Assembly (NCBI RefSeq): GCF_014696615.1
Contig: NZ_JACJQJ010000019.1
Span: forward strand, 62,001 to 126,000
Origin: Nostoc linckia FACHB-104
GTDB taxonomy: Bacteria; Cyanobacteriota; Cyanobacteriia; Cyanobacteriales; Nostocaceae
DNA length: 64,000 nucleotides
Direction of reading: 5' to 3'
Below, piece after piece: positions 46,518 through 56,000 of this stretch. The notes under the pieces were generated by a model. That model worked only from the letters and a program-made list of their open reading frames with translations, made no database searches and was not told the origin of the DNA. How positions within the stretch are numbered: the stretch's first letter is position 1; each line of letters opens with the position of its first letter. A program made the position numbers and the translations under genes.

Positions 46518-47717
46518 ATGAATGCTGTAATTAGCTTTTTATTTTTTGTTATTCCACTTTTGACTAGTATTTATATAGCCCAAGTTTCTAACCCTTTATC
46601 TTCTTATCAGCCGCTTCATGTAATAGATGGTGCAGGATTATATAAAAAAGAATTAACCAATGGTAATACAGCATATTTACAAGTAATCGACCTCCGAAAA
46701 ATGCGGATAGACCAAGTTGTGGGTGAGGTTGATAATATGGGTAATGGTCAAGGTAAATACTATAAAGGCGAAGGAGGAAGTTATAGCCCTTATTTTAAAA
46801 ATAAATTGTTTTCGCAAGTAAATGACGAATATAAAAAACTCTATGGGAATGATGTATTTTCCATGATTAATTGTTCGTTTTTCGAGCAATACCAACCAAG
46901 TACACAATTATCCTTTCCCATTAAATTTAATGGTGTAGTGATCACTGGAGGTCATAGCCCGTACGGGCCAGTGAAGCAACCAGAATCTGAATTTTATCGC
47001 ACAATTCGCTTAAAAGCTTTAGTTTGGGATGACAAGCAAGCATATATTACAGATTATGACCCAGCTAGCGGTGCGCCTCTCAACCAAAAAGGAGTCAAAA
47101 ATGCGATCGTTAGTTATCAATATAGCGACCATCCCGCGAAAGTATTAGCTAATAATCAAGTAAATAGATATCAAGTTATCGGTACTTTAAATAAAGATAA
47201 CCGTCAGGGTAATGAGCAACTGTTAATTATGACAGTGAATCAAACAACTCTGGATGAAGCTGCTAAATTATTACGCCAGTTAGGTGTTAAAGGAGATATC
47301 ATAACCGTTGACGGTGGCAGATCCACTTATTTGTTTAATTCAAAAATGGGGGATATTATCTTACCGCAACTGTCTAATCCTCAAGGAAATCCCACATTTC
47401 GAGATTTACCCCATTACCTAGGAGTTCGCAAGGCTGGAACTCAAAAGGTTGTACCGCAAATATTAATCGATCAGCCAGTTGCTAAAGTACAAGTTGAACA
47501 AAATCGACCTTATTTAATCTTGTGGCGAGACAATATCAACAGCAATGTGTCGATTAAATTATATGATCGCAACAACAAAGCTATCCAAAATATTTCCAAC
47601 CGTACTGCTAGCGATGGGGTTTATGAATGGACACCGAATATTCCTGTCAAACAGGGTTATATGATTCGTGTAGCTAGCCGAGAAAACCAAAAGATTTTCG
47701 GAAACTTACAATTATAA
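46518..47717 (+). CDS. Phosphodiester glycosidase (NAGPA-domain) family protein
   Basis: This 399-residue protein has an N-terminal hydrophobic signal or anchor (AVISFLFFVIPLLTSIYIAQ). The NAGPA-like domain contains MINCSFFEQYQPS, TVNQTTLDEAAKLLRQLG and ITVDGGRSTYLFN, with GRS where many relatives have GGS. A C-terminal beta domain begins near residue 300. The eukaryotic relative uncovers mannose 6-phosphate by removing GlcNAc; bacterial members may act on cell-wall or polysaccharide phosphodiesters. It is likely periplasmic. Its stop overlaps the end of the convergent methyltransferase gene by six bases. Confidence 0.8.
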   Translation: MNAVISFLFFVIPLLTSIYIAQVSNPLSSYQPLHVIDGAGLYKKELTNGNTAYLQVIDLRKMRIDQVVGEVDNMGNGQGKYYKGEGGSYSPYFKNKLFSQVNDEYKKLYGNDVFSMINCSFFEQYQPSTQLSFPIKFNGVVITGGHSPYGPVKQPESEFYRTIRLKALVWDDKQAYITDYDPASGAPLNQKGVKNAIVSYQYSDHPAKVLANNQVNRYQVIGTLNKDNRQGNEQLLIMTVNQTTLDEAAKLLRQLGVKGDIITVDGGRSTYLFNSKMGDIILPQLSNPQGNPTFRDLPHYLGVRKAGTQKVVPQILIDQPVAKVQVEQNRPYLILWRDNINSNVSIKLYDRNNKAIQNISNRTASDGVYEWTPNIPVKQGYMIRVASRENQKIFGNLQL

Positions 47718-49037
47718 GTTTGCTGTATCGCTGATAATCTCCATGACTTTGGGATTAACACCATAATATTTAGCCGCTTCCAACATCTTAAAATGCAATA
47801 AAATATCATCCCCAAGTTCTTGAATGATGTTTGGTTGAGATGGCGATATACCCAAAACATTGATAATTTCTGATGCAATAGACTTAGCTAAATAAGGAGG
47901 TACAGAGTTACCTACCTGGCGAAATCCATGCCATTTTGTAATATGAAATCTAAACCAATCGGGATAAGAATGTAGCCTTGCTGCTTCTCTAACTGTGATA
48001 CATCTAGGTGTAAAAGGATGAATTGGCCTAGGAGAAGTAAAAGAGCCACGATACATATCTGTACCTGCTCTTAATGTGTTACAAACACCAGATGGATGTA
48101 ATTTATGAAAACGACTAATAGGTTCTCTTTCTCCTTGCACTGTAGCCGCAAAGCGTTCTCTAGTAGCATCTGAGTGTTTGGTGCGGAAACTGGAAGAGAG
48201 AATTTGAGAATTAAATTTACGTGGGTAGGAATAATTATTTGCTAAAGTTTCAATACATCGAAGTTGCCGAGCATAATTACTAGGTTTACCATATTCTGCT
48301 AATACCGAATCTCGTGAAAGTAATTCATCATAGTTTTCTACTTCTGGGATATCGCCAATTGCATCCCACACTGTCGGACTAATTGGCAATGGTGATGAAT
48401 TTGATTTTGCAGAATTATGGAGTTTTGCGATTTTAGTAATCGGCTGAGGATATTTTGGTAAAGCGATATCTTCCCTTGCACCTAACAAAAATAATCTTTC
48501 GCGCGCCTGTGGTACACCGTAATGGGCAGCGTTAAGAATTTGATAATTTTCTTCTACTTGATAGCCTTTACTTTGAAACTCACTAATCAAAGTTTGCAGA
48601 ATTTGTTTATGTTCGCCAATTGTGATACCTCGGACATTTTCCATTACAAAAAACTTCGGTTGCAACTCCAAAACTAGGCGATGAAAGTGAAATACTAAAG
48701 AGTTGCGGGGGTCGTCAACAGCACGTTTGCCAATAATAGAGAATCCTTGGCAGGGAGACCCCGAAATTACTACATCAATTTCGCGATCGCCAATTTGCGA
48801 TCGCTTTCTAATCTCTTCCCCTGTAGTGTCTACAACGCTTTGGCATAATACTGTCCAAAAAGGAAAATTAAATTCATGGATGGCACAGTGAATCGGGTCG
48901 ATTTCAACAGATGCCAGCACATCAAAGCCAGCTTGTTCAAACCCAAGAGTCATACCGCCTGCACCAGCAAACAAGTCAACTGCAATTGGTCTTTGATGAA
49001 CAGTGCTGAGTTCTAAGTTATCAGTTCTGAGTCTCAT
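47712..49037 (-). CDS. C5-cytosine DNA methyltransferase, orphan
   Basis: This 441-residue protein has all main motifs. Motif I is VDLFAGAGGMTLGFEQAGF, motif IV GSPCQGFS with the catalytic Cys, motif VI VMENVRG, motif VIII QARERLFLLGA, and IX/X RCITVREAARLHSYPDWF and QVGNSVPPYLAKSIA. The target-recognition region is at about 255-350; its site cannot be read from sequence. No restriction endonuclease gene is adjacent, so it is probably a solitary regulatory or protective methylase, or the remnant of a restriction system. The C-terminal 40 residues extend beyond motif X. Confidence 0.92.
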   Translation of the reverse strand: MRLRTDNLELSTVHQRPIAVDLFAGAGGMTLGFEQAGFDVLASVEIDPIHCAIHEFNFPFWTVLCQSVVDTTGEEIRKRSQIGDREIDVVISGSPCQGFSIIGKRAVDDPRNSLVFHFHRLVLELQPKFFVMENVRGITIGEHKQILQTLISEFQSKGYQVEENYQILNAAHYGVPQARERLFLLGAREDIALPKYPQPITKIAKLHNSAKSNSSPLPISPTVWDAIGDIPEVENYDELLSRDSVLAEYGKPSNYARQLRCIETLANNYSYPRKFNSQILSSSFRTKHSDATRERFAATVQGEREPISRFHKLHPSGVCNTLRAGTDMYRGSFTSPRPIHPFTPRCITVREAARLHSYPDWFRFHITKWHGFRQVGNSVPPYLAKSIASEIINVLGISPSQPNIIQELGDDILLHFKMLEAAKYYGVNPKVMEIISDTANL

Positions 49038-49191
49038 TTGTGATTCAGACGTTGACCTATGGACTCTGATGGAGGTACGTGAGCTAGCGATTACACGAAC
49101 TATAATAATAAAAATTTAAAGCAATACATTTTACCCTAAAAATAAGATTTTTCCAAGTAGTAGTTTGCTCTATTAAGTTTACTTAGTTGCA

Positions 49192-49224
49192 AGATTCCCG
49201 ACTTTTTGAAGAAGTCGGGAATCT
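49192..49224. repeat. Strong stem-loop AGATTCCCGACTT/AAGTCGGGAATCT
   Basis: This is a perfect 13-bp stem with a seven-base loop, of a type widely dispersed in filamentous cyanobacteria. It lies upstream of the cytosine methyltransferase gene and is not followed by a T-run on the strand of any gene end. I regard it as a dispersed repeat rather than a terminator. The surrounding 49038-49400 sequence shows no gene. Confidence 0.65.
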
Positions 49225-49400
49225 GACCCTTTACAACTGTTTAAAACTAATTTGCATCTTGCATGATCTCAAATCACTCTTGTTCATTCAATCGATGTAA
49301 AAGATGGGAGATAATGCGTTTAATTCTGACATCATTTCGGCTTTTATATCAGGTAGTTAACTAAGAAATTCAAGAGTGTAGACTTGCCAAATCCCCAATG

Positions 49401-49546
49401 CCCATTGACTCAATACTACTCGGTTAAGCATTTTGAACCCAAAATAGGTTTTAGGGAAAAGGTTAAAGGTTAAGGGTTAAAGGTTTTTTCTTTTCCTTTT
49501 CCCATTCCCCTTTTTCCCCTTAACCGACAAGTATTGCCCATTGACT
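49401..49546. mobile_element. 126-bp MITE copy B with 10-bp target duplication
   Basis: The element is 49411-49536, with ends CAATACTACTCGGTTAAG and CTTAACCGACAAGTATTG. Directly outside both ends is CCCATTGACT (49401-49410 and 49537-49546). The interior (AAAGGTTAAAGGTTAAGGG, then CCTTTTCCCATTCCCC) is nearly the same as copy A read in reverse. Confidence 0.92.
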
Positions 49547-49805
49547 GGAATCACGAATCCTCTACTAAAATTCATGTTGCAAATACTATCTGCTAAATGC
49601 TTGGCAAAGGGTGCATATCCTAGCCGAGCCGAAACAGGATCGGTTAAAGGATTGTCAGCAAAAATTTATTACGTATCCTCAGATTTTTTTCAGAATCAGT
49701 TGTTGTTTCCACCATCAGCTTTTACCCTCAACTATCTTGCATCATGCTGTATGAAAAAAAGAAATCCTTCCCTCTGAAGTAAGGAAGGATTCGTTGATGA
49801 AAATT
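49547..49805. other. Segment between MITE copies B and C
   Basis: About 260 bp lie between the two elements. A 78-codon open frame crosses it from 49541, but it starts inside the target duplication, has no ribosome site and shows no recognisable domain, so I do not call it a gene. A terminator-like hairpin lies at 49763-49791. Confidence 0.4.
49756..49791 (-). terminator. Probable Rho-independent terminator for the MFS gene
   Basis: Read on the minus strand, AATCCTTCC and GGAAGGATT form a nine-pair stem followed by TCTTTTTTT. It lies about 170 bp beyond the MFS stop codon, displaced by MITE copy C, and would end that transcript. Confidence 0.6.
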
Positions 49806-49951
49806 AATGTTGAGTCAATACTGCTCAGTTAAGGATTTTCAAATCGGAATTTGGTTTGGGGAAAAGGTCAAAGGGTAAGGCTTAAAGGTTTTTTCTTGCT
49901 CCTTTTCTCCTTCCCCTTTTACCCTTAACCGACAAGTATTGAATGTTGAGT
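49806..49951. mobile_element. 126-bp MITE copy C with 10-bp target duplication
   Basis: The element is 49816-49941, with ends CAATACTGCTCAGTTAAG and CTTAACCGACAAGTATTG. AATGTTGAGT lies directly outside both ends (49806-49815 and 49942-49951). The interior is more diverged than in copies A and B, so it is probably an older insertion. It sits eight bases from the MFS stop codon. Confidence 0.92.
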
Positions 49952-49958
49952 AATTTGG

Positions 49959-51497
49959 TTAAGCAGCAATTTTATCGGCTGAAACTAGTTCTGATTTTGG
50001 CTTCCCAGGTAAGATTTTTTCCAGCAAATCGCTAAAGGATTTACTGCGTGGTTCTCGCACAAAGATTAAGGGTAACAGCGCTATCAATCGCACAATAGCT
50101 GAAAGCGCAAATAGTCCAGGTAAGCCGCCAATTATATCTAACTCGGCTAAGAAGCCTCCTATTGTGGAACCTAAACCACCAGTCACACCAGTAACCGCAG
50201 CTGCGATCGCAAAATATTGCGAAGGAGACTCTAATGGTGCCATTTCCATCTGAATATTACTGTTGCACAAGTCGATCGCAGCGCCAAAGCCACCCCATAC
50301 TATATGTATAAGTGGTAGCCAAACCCACACAGAAATGAAGTCATTCCCAGTCCCTAGCCAAAATAAAGGTGTGACTGCAATCAAAAAGCCGACTAACAAT
50401 AGTATGGGACGATTTCCTATCTTGTCAGCTAACTTACCCCAAAATACCAGCATGACTAAGTTCGCCCCAGCAATCAAACTACTATAAAGTGTGACTGTAC
50501 TGAGGTCTAAACCTAAATTTTGCAGCATATAAAGGTTAAAAAATGGGGCGCTGAGGTTAACTGCAAATGTCCATAGCCCAAAATAAACTAGAAACTTTAA
50601 AAAGTTGAAATCTTTAAGGATGCTGAATGTATTTAGTTTTGGAGGTTCAGCATTTTCTGAGTTTTGGCGCGCAGTTTTGCCAAAGCGGTAAACTTGGGGA
50701 TTGACATCCACCATCCAAAATTGACAAGCCAAACTGATCAGGCCGATGACTACTCCTAGTAACAAAAGTATGCCGAAACCCTGAATTGTACCACCAGGCA
50801 AAGCGGAAACCGCAAATCCCAATAGGGGGACAGATAACAAATTAGCCAAGCTAGCAGCACTATTACGAAAACCAAAATAACGCCCTCGTAAGCGCGGGGG
50901 AACCAAAGCCGCCATCCAGCTAAACCAGGCGCAACCGCCCAAACCTCCGAGAATATTGGTGACTACAACTATTCCCAATGTCCAAATCACTAACTGGTGG
51001 GGAGGGGTGTGATAATAACAAAACCATGCAATTCCCGCTACTAAAATCAGCCACAGCAGCCGAGAAGGGCCAAAAATTGCCAAGGTATACCAATGACGGC
51101 TGGTAGTGCGATCGGCAAAATAAGCTCCCACTGGTTGCAGGAAATTTGCCAGCATGGGAATAGAAGACAGCAAACCTATTTCTACTGGGGTAGCGCCTAA
51201 CTGAAGCAAAAAGTTAATCAGTATTACGCCGCTGGTAATGTTAGAAAAAATTGTGGCAAATACGCCATCTATAGTAGATGCTTTCAGGCTAGTTCGAGTT
51301 GCTTGCGGAGAAATTTTCGGCGGTGAGTCTGTAGTCAGGGATGTTAGCTGTTCTTTAGAAGGCAAGGGTTCTACAAGTTCTTCAGTAGAGTCAGATAGAG
51401 TCTTCACTAGCGGAAAATCAATATAGAGATAGATTTGTGAGTGAGAGTAGTAGCAGTCAGAAGTAGCCCACTTAAGTCGGTGGTTATAACCTGACAA
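49959..51497 (-). CDS. MFS transporter
   Basis: This 512-residue protein has an N-terminal cytoplasmic tail of about 75 residues followed by about twelve hydrophobic helices. The MFS loop patterns PVGAYFADRTTSRHWY (after helix 2) and FWGKLADKIGNRPILL (after helix 8) are present. RLRGRYFGFRNSAASLANLL near residue 205 is a conserved arginine-rich segment. The substrate is unknown; efflux is plausible but unproven. Only a distal ATG is available for a shorter start, so the long N-terminus may be partly untranslated; an internal GTG near residue 31 is possible. Confidence 0.82.
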   Translation of the reverse strand: MSGYNHRLKWATSDCYYSHSQIYLYIDFPLVKTLSDSTEELVEPLPSKEQLTSLTTDSPPKISPQATRTSLKASTIDGVFATIFSNITSGVILINFLLQLGATPVEIGLLSSIPMLANFLQPVGAYFADRTTSRHWYTLAIFGPSRLLWLILVAGIAWFCYYHTPPHQLVIWTLGIVVVTNILGGLGGCAWFSWMAALVPPRLRGRYFGFRNSAASLANLLSVPLLGFAVSALPGGTIQGFGILLLLGVVIGLISLACQFWMVDVNPQVYRFGKTARQNSENAEPPKLNTFSILKDFNFLKFLVYFGLWTFAVNLSAPFFNLYMLQNLGLDLSTVTLYSSLIAGANLVMLVFWGKLADKIGNRPILLLVGFLIAVTPLFWLGTGNDFISVWVWLPLIHIVWGGFGAAIDLCNSNIQMEMAPLESPSQYFAIAAAVTGVTGGLGSTIGGFLAELDIIGGLPGLFALSAIVRLIALLPLIFVREPRSKSFSDLLEKILPGKPKSELVSADKIAA

Positions 51498-51956
51498 TAA
51501 GCTGGCTAGTAAAATTGCGTAACAACCAGAAGAATGATAATTTTTTAAATCTTTTGAAATAAAAATTCAAGTATTAACGTTCTAATTTAAAATTTAGGCT
51601 GCTAATATTGGCGATTAGTTCAGATTTCTGGAGCGTTAAGCGGTTCTGAACATCCTTATCCATACTTTACGGAGTATGTCAATAAGTAATTTATCAGCCT
51701 AATCAGAAAAATGTTACTATTTATGCTCAGTATTAATGGCGCATTAATGTTAGTCACCCATACATGTCTATTGTAGTAAAATTTATAAAGATTCTGAGTA
51801 ATTCTATATAAGTATATGAATTTATAACCAAGAAACATCAGTGTTATGTAAAGACTTTATAAAGTAAGGAATAACTTCTTGGCTATTTTACGTACATTTA
51901 CTAATGTGTACAAGTTGCCTATTTTAAAGCTCCTGCATAGGAGTTGAAGCCTAACT
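51498..51956. other. AT-rich divergent intergenic region
   Basis: This 459-bp gap between the MFS gene and the anchored secreted protein gene shows no gene. An imperfect dyad, GTACATT-TACT-AATGTGTAC, lies at about 51892-51911, some 45 bp before the ATG at 51957, and could be a regulatory site. Confidence 0.35.
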
Positions 51957-52742
51957 ATGAGAAGCAGTTTGGTTTTTGCCACTAAGTTGTCGAGTTGTTC
52001 GATAATTGCCTTGACAGTATTTGGGTTCGGCTGTCAAGCTCAAGCAGCTAGCATTACTTTAGGTAACACTACAGGTAAATGGGTTAACCCGATTCCAGAC
52101 AGCCAAAATCAAGGTTGCTCTGGTGTGAGTGGTAAAAAGTGTTACGTTACAGGAGTCGGAACCGATTCATTCAGTTGGGGGGAGCCAAAAATCAATACAC
52201 CTCCCGAACAACCTAATCGTGTCACCTTTGTGGGAAATGCCTTTCAAACCACCGTTGATATAGGCAAATGGTTTAAGATAGGTAATTTACAATACTTAAA
52301 CGGCATCATCTACGCGGATACTAATATTAAGTCTGCAACTTTGAATTTAAATTTATCTTTGGGTGATCAAAATCCGTTCAACAAAGTATTGCCGCTTGCT
52401 TTTAATTTCTTAAATACGCCTAACATTAATACACAAAATCTTAAAGCTCCAGAAAATGCAGACTACGTTGAGTTGGCACCATTACAAACTAGCTTTATCT
52501 GGAATAAACAATCATATTTACTTGATATAGATAGGTTTAAGATTGGTGCTATTGAAGGAGAATATAGTACAGATAATAGCAATCTGTATGCAAAATTGAG
52601 TTATGCTCCTTCTCGACCGGACGGTGATCCATCAAAGGATGTTCCAGAAGGGCCAACTGTTGCTGGTTCATTGCTAACAGCAATATATCTGCTCTATCGC
52701 AAACGGTTCTCTAAGCAAAAATCTAAATCTGTATGCAGATGA
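51957..52742 (+). CDS. Secreted choice-of-anchor K-like protein with PEP-CTERM-type tail
   Basis: This 261-residue protein has a signal peptide (SIIALTVFGFGCQAQAAS, cut near residue 30). The body has the pattern seen in choice-of-anchor K proteins: TGKWVNP, a DSFSWGEP strand, VTFVGNAF, and FKIGNLQYLNGII. The C-terminus, VPEGPTVAGSLLTAIYLLYRKRF, is a sorting signal like VPEPxTxxG...helix...RKR but with Gly in place of the second Pro. PEP-CTERM proteins are processed by exosortase and linked to exopolysaccharide. Two Cys pairs may form disulfides. The biological role is unknown. Confidence 0.75.
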   Translation: MRSSLVFATKLSSCSIIALTVFGFGCQAQAASITLGNTTGKWVNPIPDSQNQGCSGVSGKKCYVTGVGTDSFSWGEPKINTPPEQPNRVTFVGNAFQTTVDIGKWFKIGNLQYLNGIIYADTNIKSATLNLNLSLGDQNPFNKVLPLAFNFLNTPNINTQNLKAPENADYVELAPLQTSFIWNKQSYLLDIDRFKIGAIEGEYSTDNSNLYAKLSYAPSRPDGDPSKDVPEGPTVAGSLLTAIYLLYRKRFSKQKSKSVCR

Positions 52743-52959
52743 TTTAAGTATACCCCCTGCAATCAAGAATGATTAGCAAGGGTATTCATTTGCATAAATA
52801 AAAGTTTTAAATATGGGCAATTTGCTGTCTATGATGCTCTATGAAGTATTGCTTTAATTACAGCAGATTACAAGTGAGTGATGTACAGATAATTGTAAGG
52901 CATGGCAGTGACCGAAATACGCTGTAATTTTTTCAGGCTACTGCTAAGCTATTCGGCTG

Positions 52960-53049
52960 TTAAGTTGCACAATCCATTGTGAGGGCTGTTGACTGTCAAC
53001 GGTCAACAGTCAACAGTCAACAGCCCTTATTAGTAGTTATGCAATTTAG
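52960..53049. mobile_element. MITE-like element (TTAAGTTGCA ends) with CAACAGT heptamers
   Basis: The ends TTAAGTTGCACAA (52960) and GCAATTTAG (ending 53049, within TTATGCAATTTAG) are imperfect inverted repeats. Inner arms GGGCTGTTGACTG and CAGTCAACAGCCC form a long hairpin with CAACGGT/CAACAGT units. It is related by its ends to 18478-18595. It lies 12 bp from the kinase stop codon. The rest of the 52743-52959 gap has only a GGCATGGCAGTGAC repeat near 52900. Confidence 0.55.
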
Positions 53050-53061
53050 ACGCGTATTAGC

Positions 53062-56000
53062 TTATTTATCTGTGATAGGAATGGAAATTACAAATTCTGT
53101 TCCCTCTTCTACAACAGAATTAACGTGAATTCTGCCGCCATGTTTTTCTTCAACAATTTGCTGAGCGATCGCTAGTCCTAAGCCCGTACCTTTACCAACG
53201 CCTTTGGTAGTAAATAAATGGTCAAATATATGTGCTTTAACTTCTTCGCTCATGCCTTGGCCATTATCAGCAATTGATATTTTGACATGATGATTGTCAA
53301 TCGCAGTATTAATTGTAATTCTGGGAGGATTGAGCTGAATTTCCTTATAACTGTGATGAAGAATTGACTCATCTAAAGCATCAATAGCGTTCGCCAGAAT
53401 ATTCATAAATACCTGATTTAATTGTCCTGGAAAACAATCAATAGGTGAAAAAGTAGTATATTCGGTAGTAACGGTAATTTCTGGGCGTTTTTCGTTAGCT
53501 TTGAGGCGATGTTTGAGAATTAAAATTGTACTATCAAGACCTTCATTGATGTTAAATGGAACTTTATAATCTTTATCAGCGCGGGAGAAAGTTCTTAAAC
53601 TAGTGCTGATATTTTGTAAGCGATCGCAAGCTATGACCATTGAATCGATAATTTTTGGTAAGTCTTTTAAGCTATAATCCAAGTCAATTTCTTCGGCATG
53701 ATCGAGAATTTCTGCTTCGGGATCGGGTAGGGCTTGTTGATATAATTTCAGGTGTTCAGTGATATCATCCAAGGTGGGTTTCACTTGTTTGAGACTAGCT
53801 GAAATAAATCCCAGTGGATTGTTCATTTCATGGGCTACCCCAGCAACTAAGTTACCTAGAGCAGACATTTTTTCATTTTGTACCATTTGTAATTGGGCTT
53901 TTTGCAGTTCTTGCAAAGCTATTTCTAGTTGCTGAGATTTTAGCTCAATCGCCGCTTCAGCTTGTTTGCGTTCTCTAATATCTCGAATAATGGTAGCCAG
54001 ATATTCAATTTCATCGGCAGCATTTTTATGAGCAATGATTACCTGAGATACAGGAACTTCATGACCTTGGGAGTCAAAAATGGCTGACTCACCACTCCAA
54101 GTTCCTTGGCGGATAGCAGTGGGAATACCAACACTTTGCAGATGTGCCATCGCTATCGGTGGGGTGATCTGAGAAATGTGAAATTCAGCTGCACTATCTT
54201 TCATCTGCCAAAATTTCTGTCCAGAAGGATTGACGTAAAGACTATTACCATTAGCATCAGCAATACCGACAATATCTGTGGTAGCTTCCAAAATCCCTAA
54301 CAGTCGCTTTTGTTGTTGTTCCGCAAGTTTGCGTTCATGAAGTGCAGTTTGCTGTTCGCTGATATCGATCACAATTCCATCCCATACCATTTCACCATCT
54401 TCCCTACGTTCTGGTTGGGACGCGGCTTTTACCCACTTGATATTGCCATTGGGTGTAATAATGCGCCACTCGTGATGAAAAGGGGTGAGATTTTTTGCTG
54501 ATTCCAGCGTGGCGCGAAAAGTCTCTGCGCGATCATCGGGGTGTTCAAAATCACGCAAGCTGTATTTCCCTGACATCAAATCTTCTGGGGCTACTTCGTA
54601 GAGAGTTTGACATCCAGAACTGACATAGGAGATGGAAGATGAACCATCAGCTTGAATGCGAATCTGGTAAATTAACCCTGGGATATTATCAGCTAATTTT
54701 TGAAAGCGGTTTTCACTGAGATTTAACTGTTCTAAGGATTTTTCTAATTTATGGGCATATTTTTGCGAATCTTGATAAAGACGGGCATTTTCTAGAGAAA
54801 TTGCTGCTTGGGTACAAAGAAAGTTGAGAACCAAAATGCGATCGCTCGTAAACACGCTGCTAGTGGCGCGATTTTTCAAATACAAAATCCCAATTAAATG
54901 CCCTTGATTGAGAACTGGCAAGCACAGCAAGCTTTTTGGTTGTTGCTGAGATAAATATTCATCAATTACAGGTAAATTGGTTTTGAGTTCGTTAATGACT
55001 ACAACTTCTTGAGTATTTTTGACGTACTGGATCAGTTTGAGGGGTAAGTGAGGATTTCCTTCTAAGGGTTCAGTACAAAGTTCTGTGGTTTCTGGTGTAG
55101 CGACGGCTCGCACCTGCCATTCTCCATCACTATCAGGCAAAATTAAAGCACAGCGATCGCCCCCAGAATGTTGCAAAATCATCTGAGTTAATTGATACAT
55201 GAGTTCATCCAGTTGAATCGTACTGGACAAGCTTTGAGAGGCTTTGAGAATGGCGGCAAAATCTAGAGCATTATTGATGCTGCTGGATGTGTGGTTAGTT
55301 TTTGCGGAGGTACTAATTGAAACATTCAGCCCATTAATTGAGGCTACTGTTTCTAGGAGATTGAGGCTTTGTAGCGTTTGCGGGAGAATAGGGCGCAGTA
55401 AATTGGGATAGCGATTTTCCAAATCGTTCGTTTTAGCTTTTGCACCCCAACGGGCATAACAATAGTAAGCTTCTTGCATATAACCTGCGGCTACCTTCTC
55501 TTTGCCCCATTCCAGGTAAAATTTAGCAGCCAATTCATTGCTGAGTGCTTCTTCTTGCAAATAACCGTTAGTTTTTGCACCATTAATGGCTAATTCATAA
55601 TGCTCAATTGCAGTAGCAAATTGCCCCAGAACGCGATCGCTTTCTGCTGCTACCAATTCCCAGCGATGTTGATGATTGAAGGGGGTACGAGTTGCCCAGT
55701 TGTGGAGTTTTTCTTGATGGGTATTGACTCGCTCGAGAATCGCTAATTTTTCTCCTACGTCAACATTTGCATAACGTGCCAGATGAATTAAGGCATCATA
55801 GAAAACTAGAATCACAATCATCACATAGCCAATGCCAGCATCACTGAATTGCTCTGCTCTAATTACTGCTTGCAAGGCTTGTTCGTATTGTCCAAACAGG
55901 TAATTCAGGCTAGCTTGACACAGAGAAAGATGAAATAATCCCCCGCGATCGTGGGTAGCTTGAAAATGAGGTAATACCTGGCTTTCATCAAAGACTGTAC

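Noticed and set aside
49192-49224. Strong hairpin considered as a terminator
   Set aside because: No T-run follows on either strand, and it lies upstream of the nearest gene rather than downstream. A dispersed repeat is more likely.
49541-49777. 78-codon frame between MITE copies B and C
   Set aside because: It begins inside a target duplication, lacks a ribosome site and has no recognisable similarity.
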